Below, piece after piece: positions 10,598 through 19,121 of a stretch of DNA of 64,000 nucleotides. The translations under genes and the position numbers were made by a program. The stretch's first letter is position 1, and each line of letters opens with the position of its first letter. Source of the stretch: Antarcticirhabdus aurantiaca. Its GTDB lineage: Bacteria > Pseudomonadota > Alphaproteobacteria > Rhizobiales > Rhizobiaceae. The notes under the pieces were generated by a model that saw only the letters and a program-made list of their open reading frames with translations, made no database searches and was not told where the DNA came from. The stretch lies in contig NZ_VTOM01000027.1 in NCBI RefSeq assembly GCF_009765365.1, forward strand, positions 1 to 64,000, read 5' to 3'.

Positions 10598-11310
10598 CGG
10601 AGCGCGACGCCTGCGGCGCGATGCGCCGGCTCGACGCGCCCTGGACCGAGGACATGCTGACGCAGGCGCTGGCCGCCATCGCGGACGATTTCGGCTTCAC
10701 CTACTGGGCCGTGCTCGCCATGCCCTCCACCGACGAGGGCGGGGCGACGATGCAGTACGTCTTCGGCAACTGGCCCAAGCCCTTCGAGCGCGCCTACGAG
10801 GCGCGCGGCCTCCACCGCTTCTCGCTCATGATGCGCGCGCTGAAGGCCGATCCGATGCCCTTCGTCTGGGATGCCGCGACGCTCTACGGCACCGACGAGG
10901 CGGAGCCGAGCCCCGCCGCGCGCCTCCTGATCGACAACGACTACCTCGCCGGCGCGATCTTCCCGGTCTGGGGCCTGACCACGTTCAACGGCGCGGTCTC
11001 CTTCGCGGGACACAGCTGCCAGCTGTCGGACGAGGAGGTGCGCGAGCTGCACCTGGCCTGCTTCGCCTTCTTCGGCATGCTGGCCGCCGCCCGCTTCATC
11101 GAGAACCAGCGCCGCAATCCGCTGACCACCCGCGAGCGCGACTGCCTGAAGCTCGCCATGCTCGGCAAGACCTCGTCCGAGATCGGCGCGATCCTGTCCT
11201 TGTCCGAGCATACGGTGTCGCAGTACCTGACCTCCGCGACGCGCAAGATGAACGCGTCGAACCGCACCCATGCCGTCGCGCTCGCCGCGCAGTCGGGCTA
11301 CCTCTCGTGA
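10594..11310 (+). CDS. LuxR-type transcriptional regulator (autoinducer-domain-like, solo)
   Basis: About 238 residues: an autoinducer-binding-like N-terminal domain followed by a GerE/LuxR helix-turn-helix (LTTRERDCLKLAMLGKTSSE, LSLSEHTVSQYL). The ligand-domain signature NWPKPFERAYEARGLHRF keeps the WP and Y positions, but the acidic residue that normally follows (YxxxDPV in AHL receptors) is not present, so it may bind another ligand or none. No luxI-type synthase is in the window. Start uncertain: TTG at 10594 has GGGAGG 8 bases upstream; ATG at 10621 and TTG at 10537 are alternatives. Its TGA overlaps the alkB GTG. Confidence 0.82.
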   Translation: MTERDACGAMRRLDAPWTEDMLTQALAAIADDFGFTYWAVLAMPSTDEGGATMQYVFGNWPKPFERAYEARGLHRFSLMMRALKADPMPFVWDAATLYGTDEAEPSPAARLLIDNDYLAGAIFPVWGLTTFNGAVSFAGHSCQLSDEEVRELHLACFAFFGMLAAARFIENQRRNPLTTRERDCLKLAMLGKTSSEIGAILSLSEHTVSQYLTSATRKMNASNRTHAVALAAQSGYLS

Positions 11311-11981
11311 GCCTCTTCGAGGCCGCGGGCGAACCGCTCGCGCCGCGCCTGCCGCCCGGCGTCGTCTACCGCCCGGGCTTCTTCGACGCGGCGGCGCAAG
11401 CCGCGCTTCTCGCCGAGATCCGCGCCGGGCTGACCGACGCTCCCTTCGGGCGCCCGGAGATGCCGCGCACCGGCAAGCCCTTCAGCGTCGAGATGACCAA
11501 TCGCGGCGCGCTCGGCTGGGTGTCGGACCGAAGCGGCTACCGCTACCAGCCGCGCCATCCCGTCACCGGACGGCCCTGGCCGCCGATCCCGGATGCGCTC
11601 CTGTCGCTCTGGCGCGCCCTCGCGCACTATCCGCACGACCCGCAGGCCTGCCTCGTCAACCTGTATCGGGGCAATGCCCGGATGGGGCTCCACCAGGACC
11701 GGGACGAGGAGGACTTCGACGCCCCCGTCCTGTCGGTCTCGCTCGGCGACGACTGCTTGTTCCGCATCGGCGGGACGGCGCGCGGCGGGGCGACCACCTC
11801 GCTGCGCCTCGCCTCCGGCGACGTCCTCGTTCTCGGCGGCGAGAGCCGCCTCGCCTTTCACGGCGTCGACCGGGTCTATCCCGGCACCGGCACGCTTCTC
11901 GGCGAGGGAGGCGGGCGCATCAACCTGACGCTGCGGCGTGTGACGCGCCCGAGCGCAGGCGACCCGGCGCCGAGCCGATGA
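11307..11981 (+). CDS. alkB: AlkB-family 2-oxoglutarate/Fe(II)-dependent DNA repair dioxygenase
   Basis: 224 residues with the full AlkB set: iron ligands H129 and D131 (MGLHQDRDE) and H185 (LAFHGVDR), and the 2-oxoglutarate-binding arginine motif RINLTLRRV (about 204-211). It would remove alkyl groups from damaged DNA by oxidative demethylation. The start is GTG overlapping the luxR-type stop by 4 bases (GTGA), so the two are probably one operon, and LuxR-type control is inferred. The last 62 bases overlap the end of the convergent AraC-type gene. Confidence 0.93.
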   Translation: MSLFEAAGEPLAPRLPPGVVYRPGFFDAAAQAALLAEIRAGLTDAPFGRPEMPRTGKPFSVEMTNRGALGWVSDRSGYRYQPRHPVTGRPWPPIPDALLSLWRALAHYPHDPQACLVNLYRGNARMGLHQDRDEEDFDAPVLSVSLGDDCLFRIGGTARGGATTSLRLASGDVLVLGGESRLAFHGVDRVYPGTGTLLGEGGGRINLTLRRVTRPSAGDPAPSR

Positions 11982-12906
11982 TCCGCTTGAAGGCGCGGCT
12001 GAACGAGGCTTCGGAATCGTAGCCGAGCCGCTGCGCAGCCTCCGCGATGCGCATGCGGTCGCGCAGCATCCATTGGCGCGCCTGATGCATGCGCACCTGC
12101 GTGACGTAGCGCGCCGGCGTCTCGCCGACCGCCGCGGTGAACTTGGCGGCGAAGCCCGAGCGCGAGGCGCCCATCAGCCGGGCGAGCTCGGCCACGCTCC
12201 AGTCGCGGTCGGGCGCGGCGTGAATGGAGGCGAGAACACGCCCGATCTCCGGGTCGCGCATCGCCGCGATCCAGCCGGCCTCCTCGCCGCAGCCGTGCTC
12301 CACCCAGGAACGGATGATCTGCGCGGCCATGACGTCGGCGAGCCGCGCCAGGATGCCGCTCGCCCCAACCCGGCTCATCGCGCATTCCGCGATCATCGCC
12401 TGAAGGAGGTGCGGGATCGCCGGCTCGCTGATCATCAGCTCCTTCGCCCGCATCAGGTCCGGCATCATCCGCATCAGCGGATGGAGCGCATCGAGATTGA
12501 AGCGCATGGAGCCGCAGAAGAGGACGGTGGTCTCGCCTTCCGCATCGTCCCCGTCCGCCGCCTCGTAGTCGAACACGGTATCGCAGACCGGGCGGCAGTC
12601 GCAGCGCGGGAAGGGGCGCGGCTCGACGCCCGGCGCGCTGGCGAGGACGTACGCCGCCCCGCGCGGCACGAGCACCGCATCGCCCGCGCCGAGCTCGCTC
12701 CAGGCGCCGTCGGGGCCGAGCAGCCAGCAGCCCTTGCCGGCGACGAAATGGAAGTGCGCGTGCGCCTGCGCGGGATAAACGAAGCTCCACGCGCCCGTCA
12801 TCCGGCACCGGCCGTATTCGACACCGTCGAGCCGCAGCCCGCGCAGCATGTCGGTCAGCGCATCGTCGGCGCTCGGAGGGACGGACTTGGACGATCGGTC
12901 AAGCAT
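11920..12906 (-). CDS. AraC-family transcriptional regulator with cupin-like N-terminal domain
   Basis: 328 residues from the ATG at 12906 (MLDRSSKSV). The N-terminal half looks like the AraC-type cupin (FHFVAGKGCWLLGPDG, GDAVLVPRGAAYVLAS, CDCRPVCDTVFDYE); the C-terminal half is the double helix-turn-helix (WSVAELARLMGASRSGFAAK, and the second helix pair with RMRIAEAAQRLGYDSEASFSR). It is divergent from an MFS exporter with an 82-base gap, the classic arrangement in which the regulator controls the neighbouring transporter. Its end overlaps alkB tail to tail. Confidence 0.9.
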   Translation of the reverse strand: MLDRSSKSVPPSADDALTDMLRGLRLDGVEYGRCRMTGAWSFVYPAQAHAHFHFVAGKGCWLLGPDGAWSELGAGDAVLVPRGAAYVLASAPGVEPRPFPRCDCRPVCDTVFDYEAADGDDAEGETTVLFCGSMRFNLDALHPLMRMMPDLMRAKELMISEPAIPHLLQAMIAECAMSRVGASGILARLADVMAAQIIRSWVEHGCGEEAGWIAAMRDPEIGRVLASIHAAPDRDWSVAELARLMGASRSGFAAKFTAAVGETPARYVTQVRMHQARQWMLRDRMRIAEAAQRLGYDSEASFSRAFKRIIGSAPGRLRSGASHAAASG

Positions 12907-12988
12907 GAGAGAGGATCTAGCATGGAAACGCCAGGACGGCGAGCCTAGTTTGCCGCCTCTTCGCAGCGCATCACGAAAGATCGCAGCC

Positions 12989-14221
12989 ATGACCGACATC
13001 GCTTCCGCGCGCGGCCCCGCCGAGCCGACCATCGCCGTTCAGGCCCCGCCCGCGGAGCGCGCCCGCTGGACCGCGGTCTTCTCCCTGTCCTTCGGCGTCT
13101 TCGGCCTCGTGACGGCCGAGTTCCTGCCGGTCAGCCTCCTCACCCCCATCGCGGCCGAACTCGACGTCTCCAACGGCACCGCCGGCCAGGCGATCACCGC
13201 GACCGCCGTGGTCGCCGCCATCGCCGGTCCGCTCCTGGTGCTCGGCTCCGGCCGGCTCGACCGGCGGCTGATCGTCTGGGTGCTGATGGCCCTCCTCGTC
13301 GTGTCCGGCATCCTGTCGGCGCGGGCGGCGAGCGTTTTCGAGCTGCTTCTCGCCCGCGGCCTTCTCGGCTTCGCCCTCGGCGGCTTCTGGGCGATGATGA
13401 CGGCGCTGGCGCTGCGGCTCGTGCCACCGGCCGACGTGCCCCGGGCGATCTCGATCATCATCATGGGCGTTTCGGCCGCCACCGTCTGCGCCGCGCCGCT
13501 CGGTGCCGCGCTGGGCGAGCTGTGGGGGTGGCGCGCGACGTTCCTGGCGGCCTCGGGCCTGGGCGCGGTCGCCCTTCTCGTTCAGCTCGCGGCGCTTCCC
13601 TCGCTGCCCGCGACCGCCGCGCCGGGCCTGTCGGCCTTCGGCGCGGCGCTCTCGCATCGCGGCATCCTGATCGGTCTCGGCACGGTGATCCTGGTCGTGT
13701 CCGGCCATTTCGCGGGCCTCACCTTCATCCGCCCCTTCCTGGAGGAAGTGCCGCGCCTCAACGCCGCGACCGTGTCGCTGGCGCTCCTCGCCTTCGGCGT
13801 CGGCGGCTTTGCCGGCAACGTCGCGGGCGGAGCGGTGGCGGCGCGCTCGCCGGCGCTGGCCGCCGGCAGCGCGGCCGTCCTCGTCACCGCCGCGGCTCTG
13901 GCGCTGATCCTCTTCGGCCCGGTCGCCGAATTCGCCTTCGCCGCGACCGCGCTCTGGGGCTTCGCCTTCGGCGCCTTCCCGGTCTCGGTCTCGATCTGGA
14001 ACGCGCGCGCCGCGCCCGAACTCGCGGAAAGCTCCGGCGCGCTCCTGTCCTCGAGCTTCCAGGTGGCGATCGCGAGCGGCGCCATGATCGGCGGTCTCCT
14101 GATCGACGGCCTCGGCCCGACGGGCGTCATCGTCTACGCGGCGCTGGCGGTGGTCGCGGGCGCAGGCGTCATGCTGGTGCTCGGCCGTGCCGCCGAGCGC
14201 CGGCGCGCCGCGGCGGCCTGA
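12989..14221 (+). CDS. MFS efflux transporter, NepI/AraJ-like
   Basis: 410 residues, about 12 hydrophobic segments, beginning MTDIASARGPAEP. The first segment FGVFGLVTAEFLPVSLLTPI and the loop with GSGRLDRR match the drug:H+ antiporter-1 type of the major facilitator superfamily that includes the purine nucleoside exporter NepI and the sugar exporters AraJ/YdhP. The exported compound cannot be told from sequence. It is divergent from the AraC-type regulator, which probably controls it, and is followed by a strong hairpin terminator. Confidence 0.9.
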   Translation: MTDIASARGPAEPTIAVQAPPAERARWTAVFSLSFGVFGLVTAEFLPVSLLTPIAAELDVSNGTAGQAITATAVVAAIAGPLLVLGSGRLDRRLIVWVLMALLVVSGILSARAASVFELLLARGLLGFALGGFWAMMTALALRLVPPADVPRAISIIIMGVSAATVCAAPLGAALGELWGWRATFLAASGLGAVALLVQLAALPSLPATAAPGLSAFGAALSHRGILIGLGTVILVVSGHFAGLTFIRPFLEEVPRLNAATVSLALLAFGVGGFAGNVAGGAVAARSPALAAGSAAVLVTAAALALILFGPVAEFAFAATALWGFAFGAFPVSVSIWNARAAPELAESSGALLSSSFQVAIASGAMIGGLLIDGLGPTGVIVYAALAVVAGAGVMLVLGRAAERRRAAAA

Positions 14222-14253
14222 CCGGCGCCCGCGCCAGACGAGCGCCCATGAAA

Positions 14254-14285
14254 AAAGCCGCCTCCCGGGTCTGGGAGGCGGCTTT
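14254..14285 (-). terminator. Intrinsic terminator, strongest on the minus strand
   Basis: A 13-bp perfect stem (AAAGCCGCCTCCC / GGGAGGCGGCTTT) with a 6-base loop. Reading on the minus strand it ends in six T residues (14256 down to 14251), a textbook rho-independent terminator for the small unit at 14343-14486. It can also end the MFS transcript on the plus strand, though the T run there is short. Confidence 0.85.
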
Positions 14286-14342
14286 CCGTGATTCATGCGA
14301 TGCCGGGGGTCCGCGAGAACCCTCGGGGGAATCGCAGATCCC

Positions 14343-14420
14343 TTATGCGCGCGAAGGAGACTGCCCCTTTACGGCCTTGGAACCCATCGACCCAACCGAC
14401 ATCTGGAAATCACTCGACAT
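14343..14420 (-). CDS. Putative 25-residue microprotein
   Basis: ORF of 25 codons on the minus strand, beginning MSSDFQMSVGSMGSK and ending SPSRA. It has AAAGGAGGTGATCC ending 1 base before the ATG; this is complementary to the whole 16S rRNA 3' tail, with 7 bases between AGGAGG and ATG. A promoter-like pair lies upstream and an intrinsic terminator downstream, so the whole unit is about 200 bases. Small, serine-, glycine- and methionine-rich, no membrane segment or cysteine. I do not recognise a family. The alternative is a regulatory RNA in which the strong Shine-Dalgarno is used for something other than this peptide. Confidence 0.55.
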   Translation of the reverse strand: MSSDFQMSVGSMGSKAVKGQSPSRA

Positions 14421-14457
14421 TGGATCACCTCCTTTCGCTGCGTTGAACACGAGGCAA

Positions 14458-14486
14458 AGTATGGGCGCCGAAATCGGCGCCCGCAA
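14458..14486 (-). promoter_or_regulatory. Promoter with palindrome-filled spacer for the microprotein unit
   Basis: On the minus strand TTGCGG (14486-14481) and CATACT (14463-14458) are separated by exactly 17 bases. The spacer is almost entirely a palindrome with 9-bp arms (GGGCGCCGA / TCGGCGCCC, 14463-14482), which looks like an operator. The predicted start of transcription is near 14451, giving a leader of about 31 bases. Promoter function is inferred from spacing and box similarity only. Confidence 0.5.
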
Positions 14487-14559
14487 GGGGTCTGGACGAA
14501 ATCATGCGTTCTCGCCCATTCTCGGCGGCGAAACGCCGCGCCGGGGAGGAGCAGGCCCG

Positions 14560-15360
14560 ATGGACTCCTTCGTCTGCGACACCTGCGGCACGGTCTGGCC
14601 GCCGAGTCCGGCTCCGCCCGCCGCCTGCCCGATCTGCCTCGACGAGCGCCAGTACCTGCCGCCGGGCGGCCAGCGCTGGACGACGCTCTCGGCGGTGCGA
14701 GGCGGCCATCGCCAAGGCTTCCACTACGAGCACCGGGTTCTCGCCGTCGCGCCCGAGCCGTCCTTCGCCATCGGCCAGCGCGCGCTTCTCGTGCGCTCGC
14801 CGGGCGGCAACGTCCTTTGGGACTGCGTGACGCTGGTCGACCGGGCCAGCGCCGAGATCCTGTCGGCGCTGGGCGGCATCGACGCCATCGCCATCTCTCA
14901 CCCGCACTATTACTCCGCCATGGCGGATTGGAGCGCGGCCTTCGACGCGCCGGTCTACACCCACGCCGACGATGCGGGCTTCGTGGTCAACAAGGCGAGC
15001 GAGCACCGCTTCTGGGAGGGCGAGCGGCTGGAGATCCTACCGGGCCTGACCCTGATCCGCTGCGGCGGGCATTTCGAGGGCGCGAGCGTCCTGCACTCGG
15101 CGCACGAGCCGGGCGGCGCGCTGTTCACCGGCGACGTCCTTCAGGTCGCGCCGGACGGCGAGCACCTCGGCTTCATGCGCTCCTATCCCAACTACCTGCC
15201 CCTCGGCGCCGCCGCGGTGCGCCGCATCGAGGCCGCGCTCGACGGCCTCGAATTCGAGGCGATCTACGGCGCCTTCTGGAACCGCGTCATCGCCAAGGGC
15301 GGGCGCGAGGCGCTCGCCCGCTCGGTGGAGCGTCACGTCGACTGGGTGACGCGGGCGTAG
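14560..15360 (+). CDS. MBL-fold hydrolase with N-terminal cysteine (zinc-ribbon-like) knuckle
   Basis: 266 residues. The N-terminus has two CxxC pairs, C6/C9 (CDTCG) and C23/C26 (CPIC), like a rubredoxin or zinc ribbon. The rest is a metallo-beta-lactamase fold with SHPHYYSAM where the family usually has HxHxDH, then CGGHFEG and FTGDVLQV. The second metal site residues (D and H of HxHxDH) are replaced by Y and S, so it may bind one metal only or have lost activity. Good Shine-Dalgarno (GGGAGGAG). Substrate unknown. Confidence 0.78.
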   Translation: MDSFVCDTCGTVWPPSPAPPAACPICLDERQYLPPGGQRWTTLSAVRGGHRQGFHYEHRVLAVAPEPSFAIGQRALLVRSPGGNVLWDCVTLVDRASAEILSALGGIDAIAISHPHYYSAMADWSAAFDAPVYTHADDAGFVVNKASEHRFWEGERLEILPGLTLIRCGGHFEGASVLHSAHEPGGALFTGDVLQVAPDGEHLGFMRSYPNYLPLGAAAVRRIEAALDGLEFEAIYGAFWNRVIAKGGREALARSVERHVDWVTRA

Positions 15361-15365
15361 CGATC

Positions 15366-15976
15366 ATGCGCATTCTTCGAGCTTCGACGTCTACCGCGCC
15401 TATGGCCGCCTGACGAAGGCCGAGCCCGGCGAGCCGGTGCCGCTGAGCGAGGACGCGCCGCTGCGCAGCATCCTCTACCCTTACCGCGGCATGGAAGCGC
15501 AGCTCGGCGCCTATGCCCGCGACTACGACAAGGTGCTGGCGGAGGCCGCCGTCCGGGACGCGCCCGGCCTTGATTGGACGATCCTGCGCCTGCCCAAGGT
15601 CTACGGGCCGGAGGAGAATGGCGGCCTCGGCACGGTCTACGGCTTCGCGGCGGTGCCGGACTGGCGCTGGACGCACGGCCATGTCGAGAACGTCGGCGCC
15701 GCGATCGCCGCCGCCACGCTCCACCCCGATGCCCGCAACGCCGTCTTCAACGTCGGCGAGGCGCAGACGCCGACGATGGGTGAACGCCTCGCCCGCCTGC
15801 CGCCGCGCGACGGCGAGGCGCCGGCGCCCCCGCCCTTCGATTATCGCCAGCCGCTCGTCACGGACACGAGCCGCATCCGCCGCGCGCTCGGCGTCGCCGA
15901 CGTGGTCGACGAGGCCGAGGCCATGGCGGCTCTCGCCGCGTCGGCCGGTTCGCCCGCGCGGGCCGGTGACGCATAG
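15366..15976 (+). pseudogene. NAD-dependent epimerase/dehydratase with internal deletion
   Basis: ATG CGC ATT CTT at 15366 encodes MRIL, a typical start of this family (MRILVLGGTG), but the sequence then jumps to the middle of the protein (SSFDVYRAYGRLTKAEPGEP), and in another frame. The glycine-rich NAD-binding part is missing. The rest (15437-15976, LRSILYPYRGM, LDWTILRLPKVYGP, HVENVGAAIAAA) reads through as a clean C-terminal half of about 190 residues. I infer one deletion of roughly 100 codons that also shifted the frame. A GTG at 15437 could still start the remnant, but it would lack the cofactor site. Confidence 0.75.
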
Positions 15977-16023
15977 CGCCGAAGACCGGCGCCTCGTCCG
16001 CTTCCGCGGCCGCCTTGCCTGCC

Positions 16024-16392
16024 ATGCTGCACCGCATTAAGACGGGCGCCATGCGATCGCTTCTGCGGATGATCCTGCTCGTTCTCGTCGCCGCCGGCTT
16101 CGCCGCGCCGGCGCTGGCGAGCATGGCCGCGCCGCTCGTCGTATCGCAGGCGGAGCCGCCCTGCCCGAGCAAGCGCGTTGTCCTCGAACAATGCCCGGTC
16201 GACTCCGCTGCGCAGGCGGCGATGCCGCGCGCCGGCGTTTCCGCTGACGCGCCCTGCTCGATGAAGGCGATCGAGGCGCGCGCCGCCGATCCCGCACCCT
16301 CCCACGCCAGCCGGGCGCTCGCCTTCGAGGTCCGCTCGGCCCGTTGGACCGGCTGGACCCCGCCCGGAATCGATCCGCCTCCACGATCCTGA
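16024..16392 (+). CDS. Hypothetical small secreted protein
   Basis: About 122 residues, or 113 from the ATG at 16051. The N-terminus is a clear signal peptide (MRSLLRMILLVLVAAGFAAP, cleavage near ALAS). The mature part has four cysteines (PPCPSKR, EQCPVD, APCSMK plus none after) and ends in a WTGWTPPGIDPPPRS tail. No family recognised. It lies directly upstream of doxX on the same strand, and similar small secreted ORFs often precede DoxX-type genes, so cotranscription is likely. Start codon uncertain; no strong ribosome site is visible. Confidence 0.55.
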   Translation: MLHRIKTGAMRSLLRMILLVLVAAGFAAPALASMAAPLVVSQAEPPCPSKRVVLEQCPVDSAAQAAMPRAGVSADAPCSMKAIEARAADPAPSHASRALAFEVRSARWTGWTPPGIDPPPRS

Positions 16393-16538
16393 CGGTTCGA
16401 ACCCGCGCAACCACGCGGCTCGCTCCACCTCATCCGTTTTCACGCCGTTCGCGTCCCCGATGCACCGGGCTTTCGCGCCAGCGCACCGCCTGTGGGCGGG
16501 CGCGCCGCCGGACGGCATTCATCGTTCAGGATCATCCC

Positions 16539-16985
16539 ATGTCCGACATCACCACCCGCCGCCCGCTCGTCATCCCCGCGCTCGGCGGCCTCTACGCCCG
16601 CCTCGACACGGGCGCGGAGACCCTGTTGCGCGTCGTGTGCGGCCTCGCCCTCGTCGCCCACGGCGTTCCGAAGATCATGAATCCCTTCGGTGCCGTCGGC
16701 ATGGTGGAAGGGCTCGGCTTCTATCCCGGCGTCTTCTGGTCGCCGCTTCTCGCCGCCACCGAGTTCCTCGGCGGGCTGTTCATCGCCCTCGGCTTTCTCA
16801 CCCGCCCGGCGGCCTTCGCGGCGACGATCGTCCTTCTCGTCACCGTCTGGTTCCACTGGGTGACGCAGGGCCAGGGCTATTCGGGGTCCGAGAAGTCGAT
16901 CCTCTGGGCAGCGATCACCCTGTTCTTCGTCGTGCGCGGCCCCAACCGCCATTCGGTCGACGCCCGCCTCGGCCGGGTGTTCTGA
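16539..16985 (+). CDS. DoxX family membrane protein
   Basis: 148 residues with four hydrophobic segments (TLLRVVCGLALVAHGVPKIM, FWSPLLAATEFLGGLFIALG, AFAATIVLLVTVWFHW, SILWAAITLFFVVRG). The HGVPKI and TEFLGGLFIALG motifs are typical of DoxX/DoxD-like proteins, whose members are linked to quinone or thiol redox at the membrane; the function here is unknown. The ATG at 16539 (MSDITTRRP) follows CATTCATCGTTCAGGATCATCCC; the longer frame upstream is the shadow of the preceding gene. Ends just before a parS-containing palindrome. Confidence 0.85.
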   Translation: MSDITTRRPLVIPALGGLYARLDTGAETLLRVVCGLALVAHGVPKIMNPFGAVGMVEGLGFYPGVFWSPLLAATEFLGGLFIALGFLTRPAAFAATIVLLVTVWFHWVTQGQGYSGSEKSILWAAITLFFVVRGPNRHSVDARLGRVF

Positions 16986-16990
16986 GACCC

Positions 16991-17024
16991 GCCCGGCCGC
17001 GTTTCACGTGAAACGCGGCCGGGC
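16991..17024. promoter_or_regulatory. parS site at the centre of a 34-bp perfect palindrome
   Basis: CGTTTCACGTGAAACG at 17000-17015 matches the core of parS (GTTTCACGTGAAAC). It sits at the centre of a perfect palindrome running 16991-17024 (outer arms GCCCGGCC / GGCCGGGC). The element fills the 50-base gap between convergent doxX and acs, so as RNA it would form a 17-bp stem and could also act as terminator for both genes. Confidence 0.85.
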
Positions 17025-17035
17025 GGCGTGTGGCG

Positions 17036-18988
<1,953 letters not shown>

Positions 18989-19121
18989 CGAAACCCTCCC
19001 GGTTCCTGTCTGACGTCATATGGGAAGGGCCGCGAGGCGCCTTCCGCTCCCGGTTCTATCTAGGGGAAGCCCGGCGCCCGCGTCCACAGCGGTGCGCCTC
19101 CGCCCTTGGTCGGGTTTGGGT

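Noticed and set aside
10594-11310. Complete AHL quorum-sensing system
   Set aside because: No LuxI-type synthase in the window, and the AHL-pocket acidic residue is missing from the regulator.
11270-12022. 250-residue frame overlapping alkB
   Set aside because: Arginine-rich shadow in another frame of alkB, which has all catalytic residues.
14463-14482. Hairpin read as a terminator on the plus strand
   Set aside because: No T run follows, and it fits exactly between -35 and -10 boxes on the minus strand, so an operator is the better reading.
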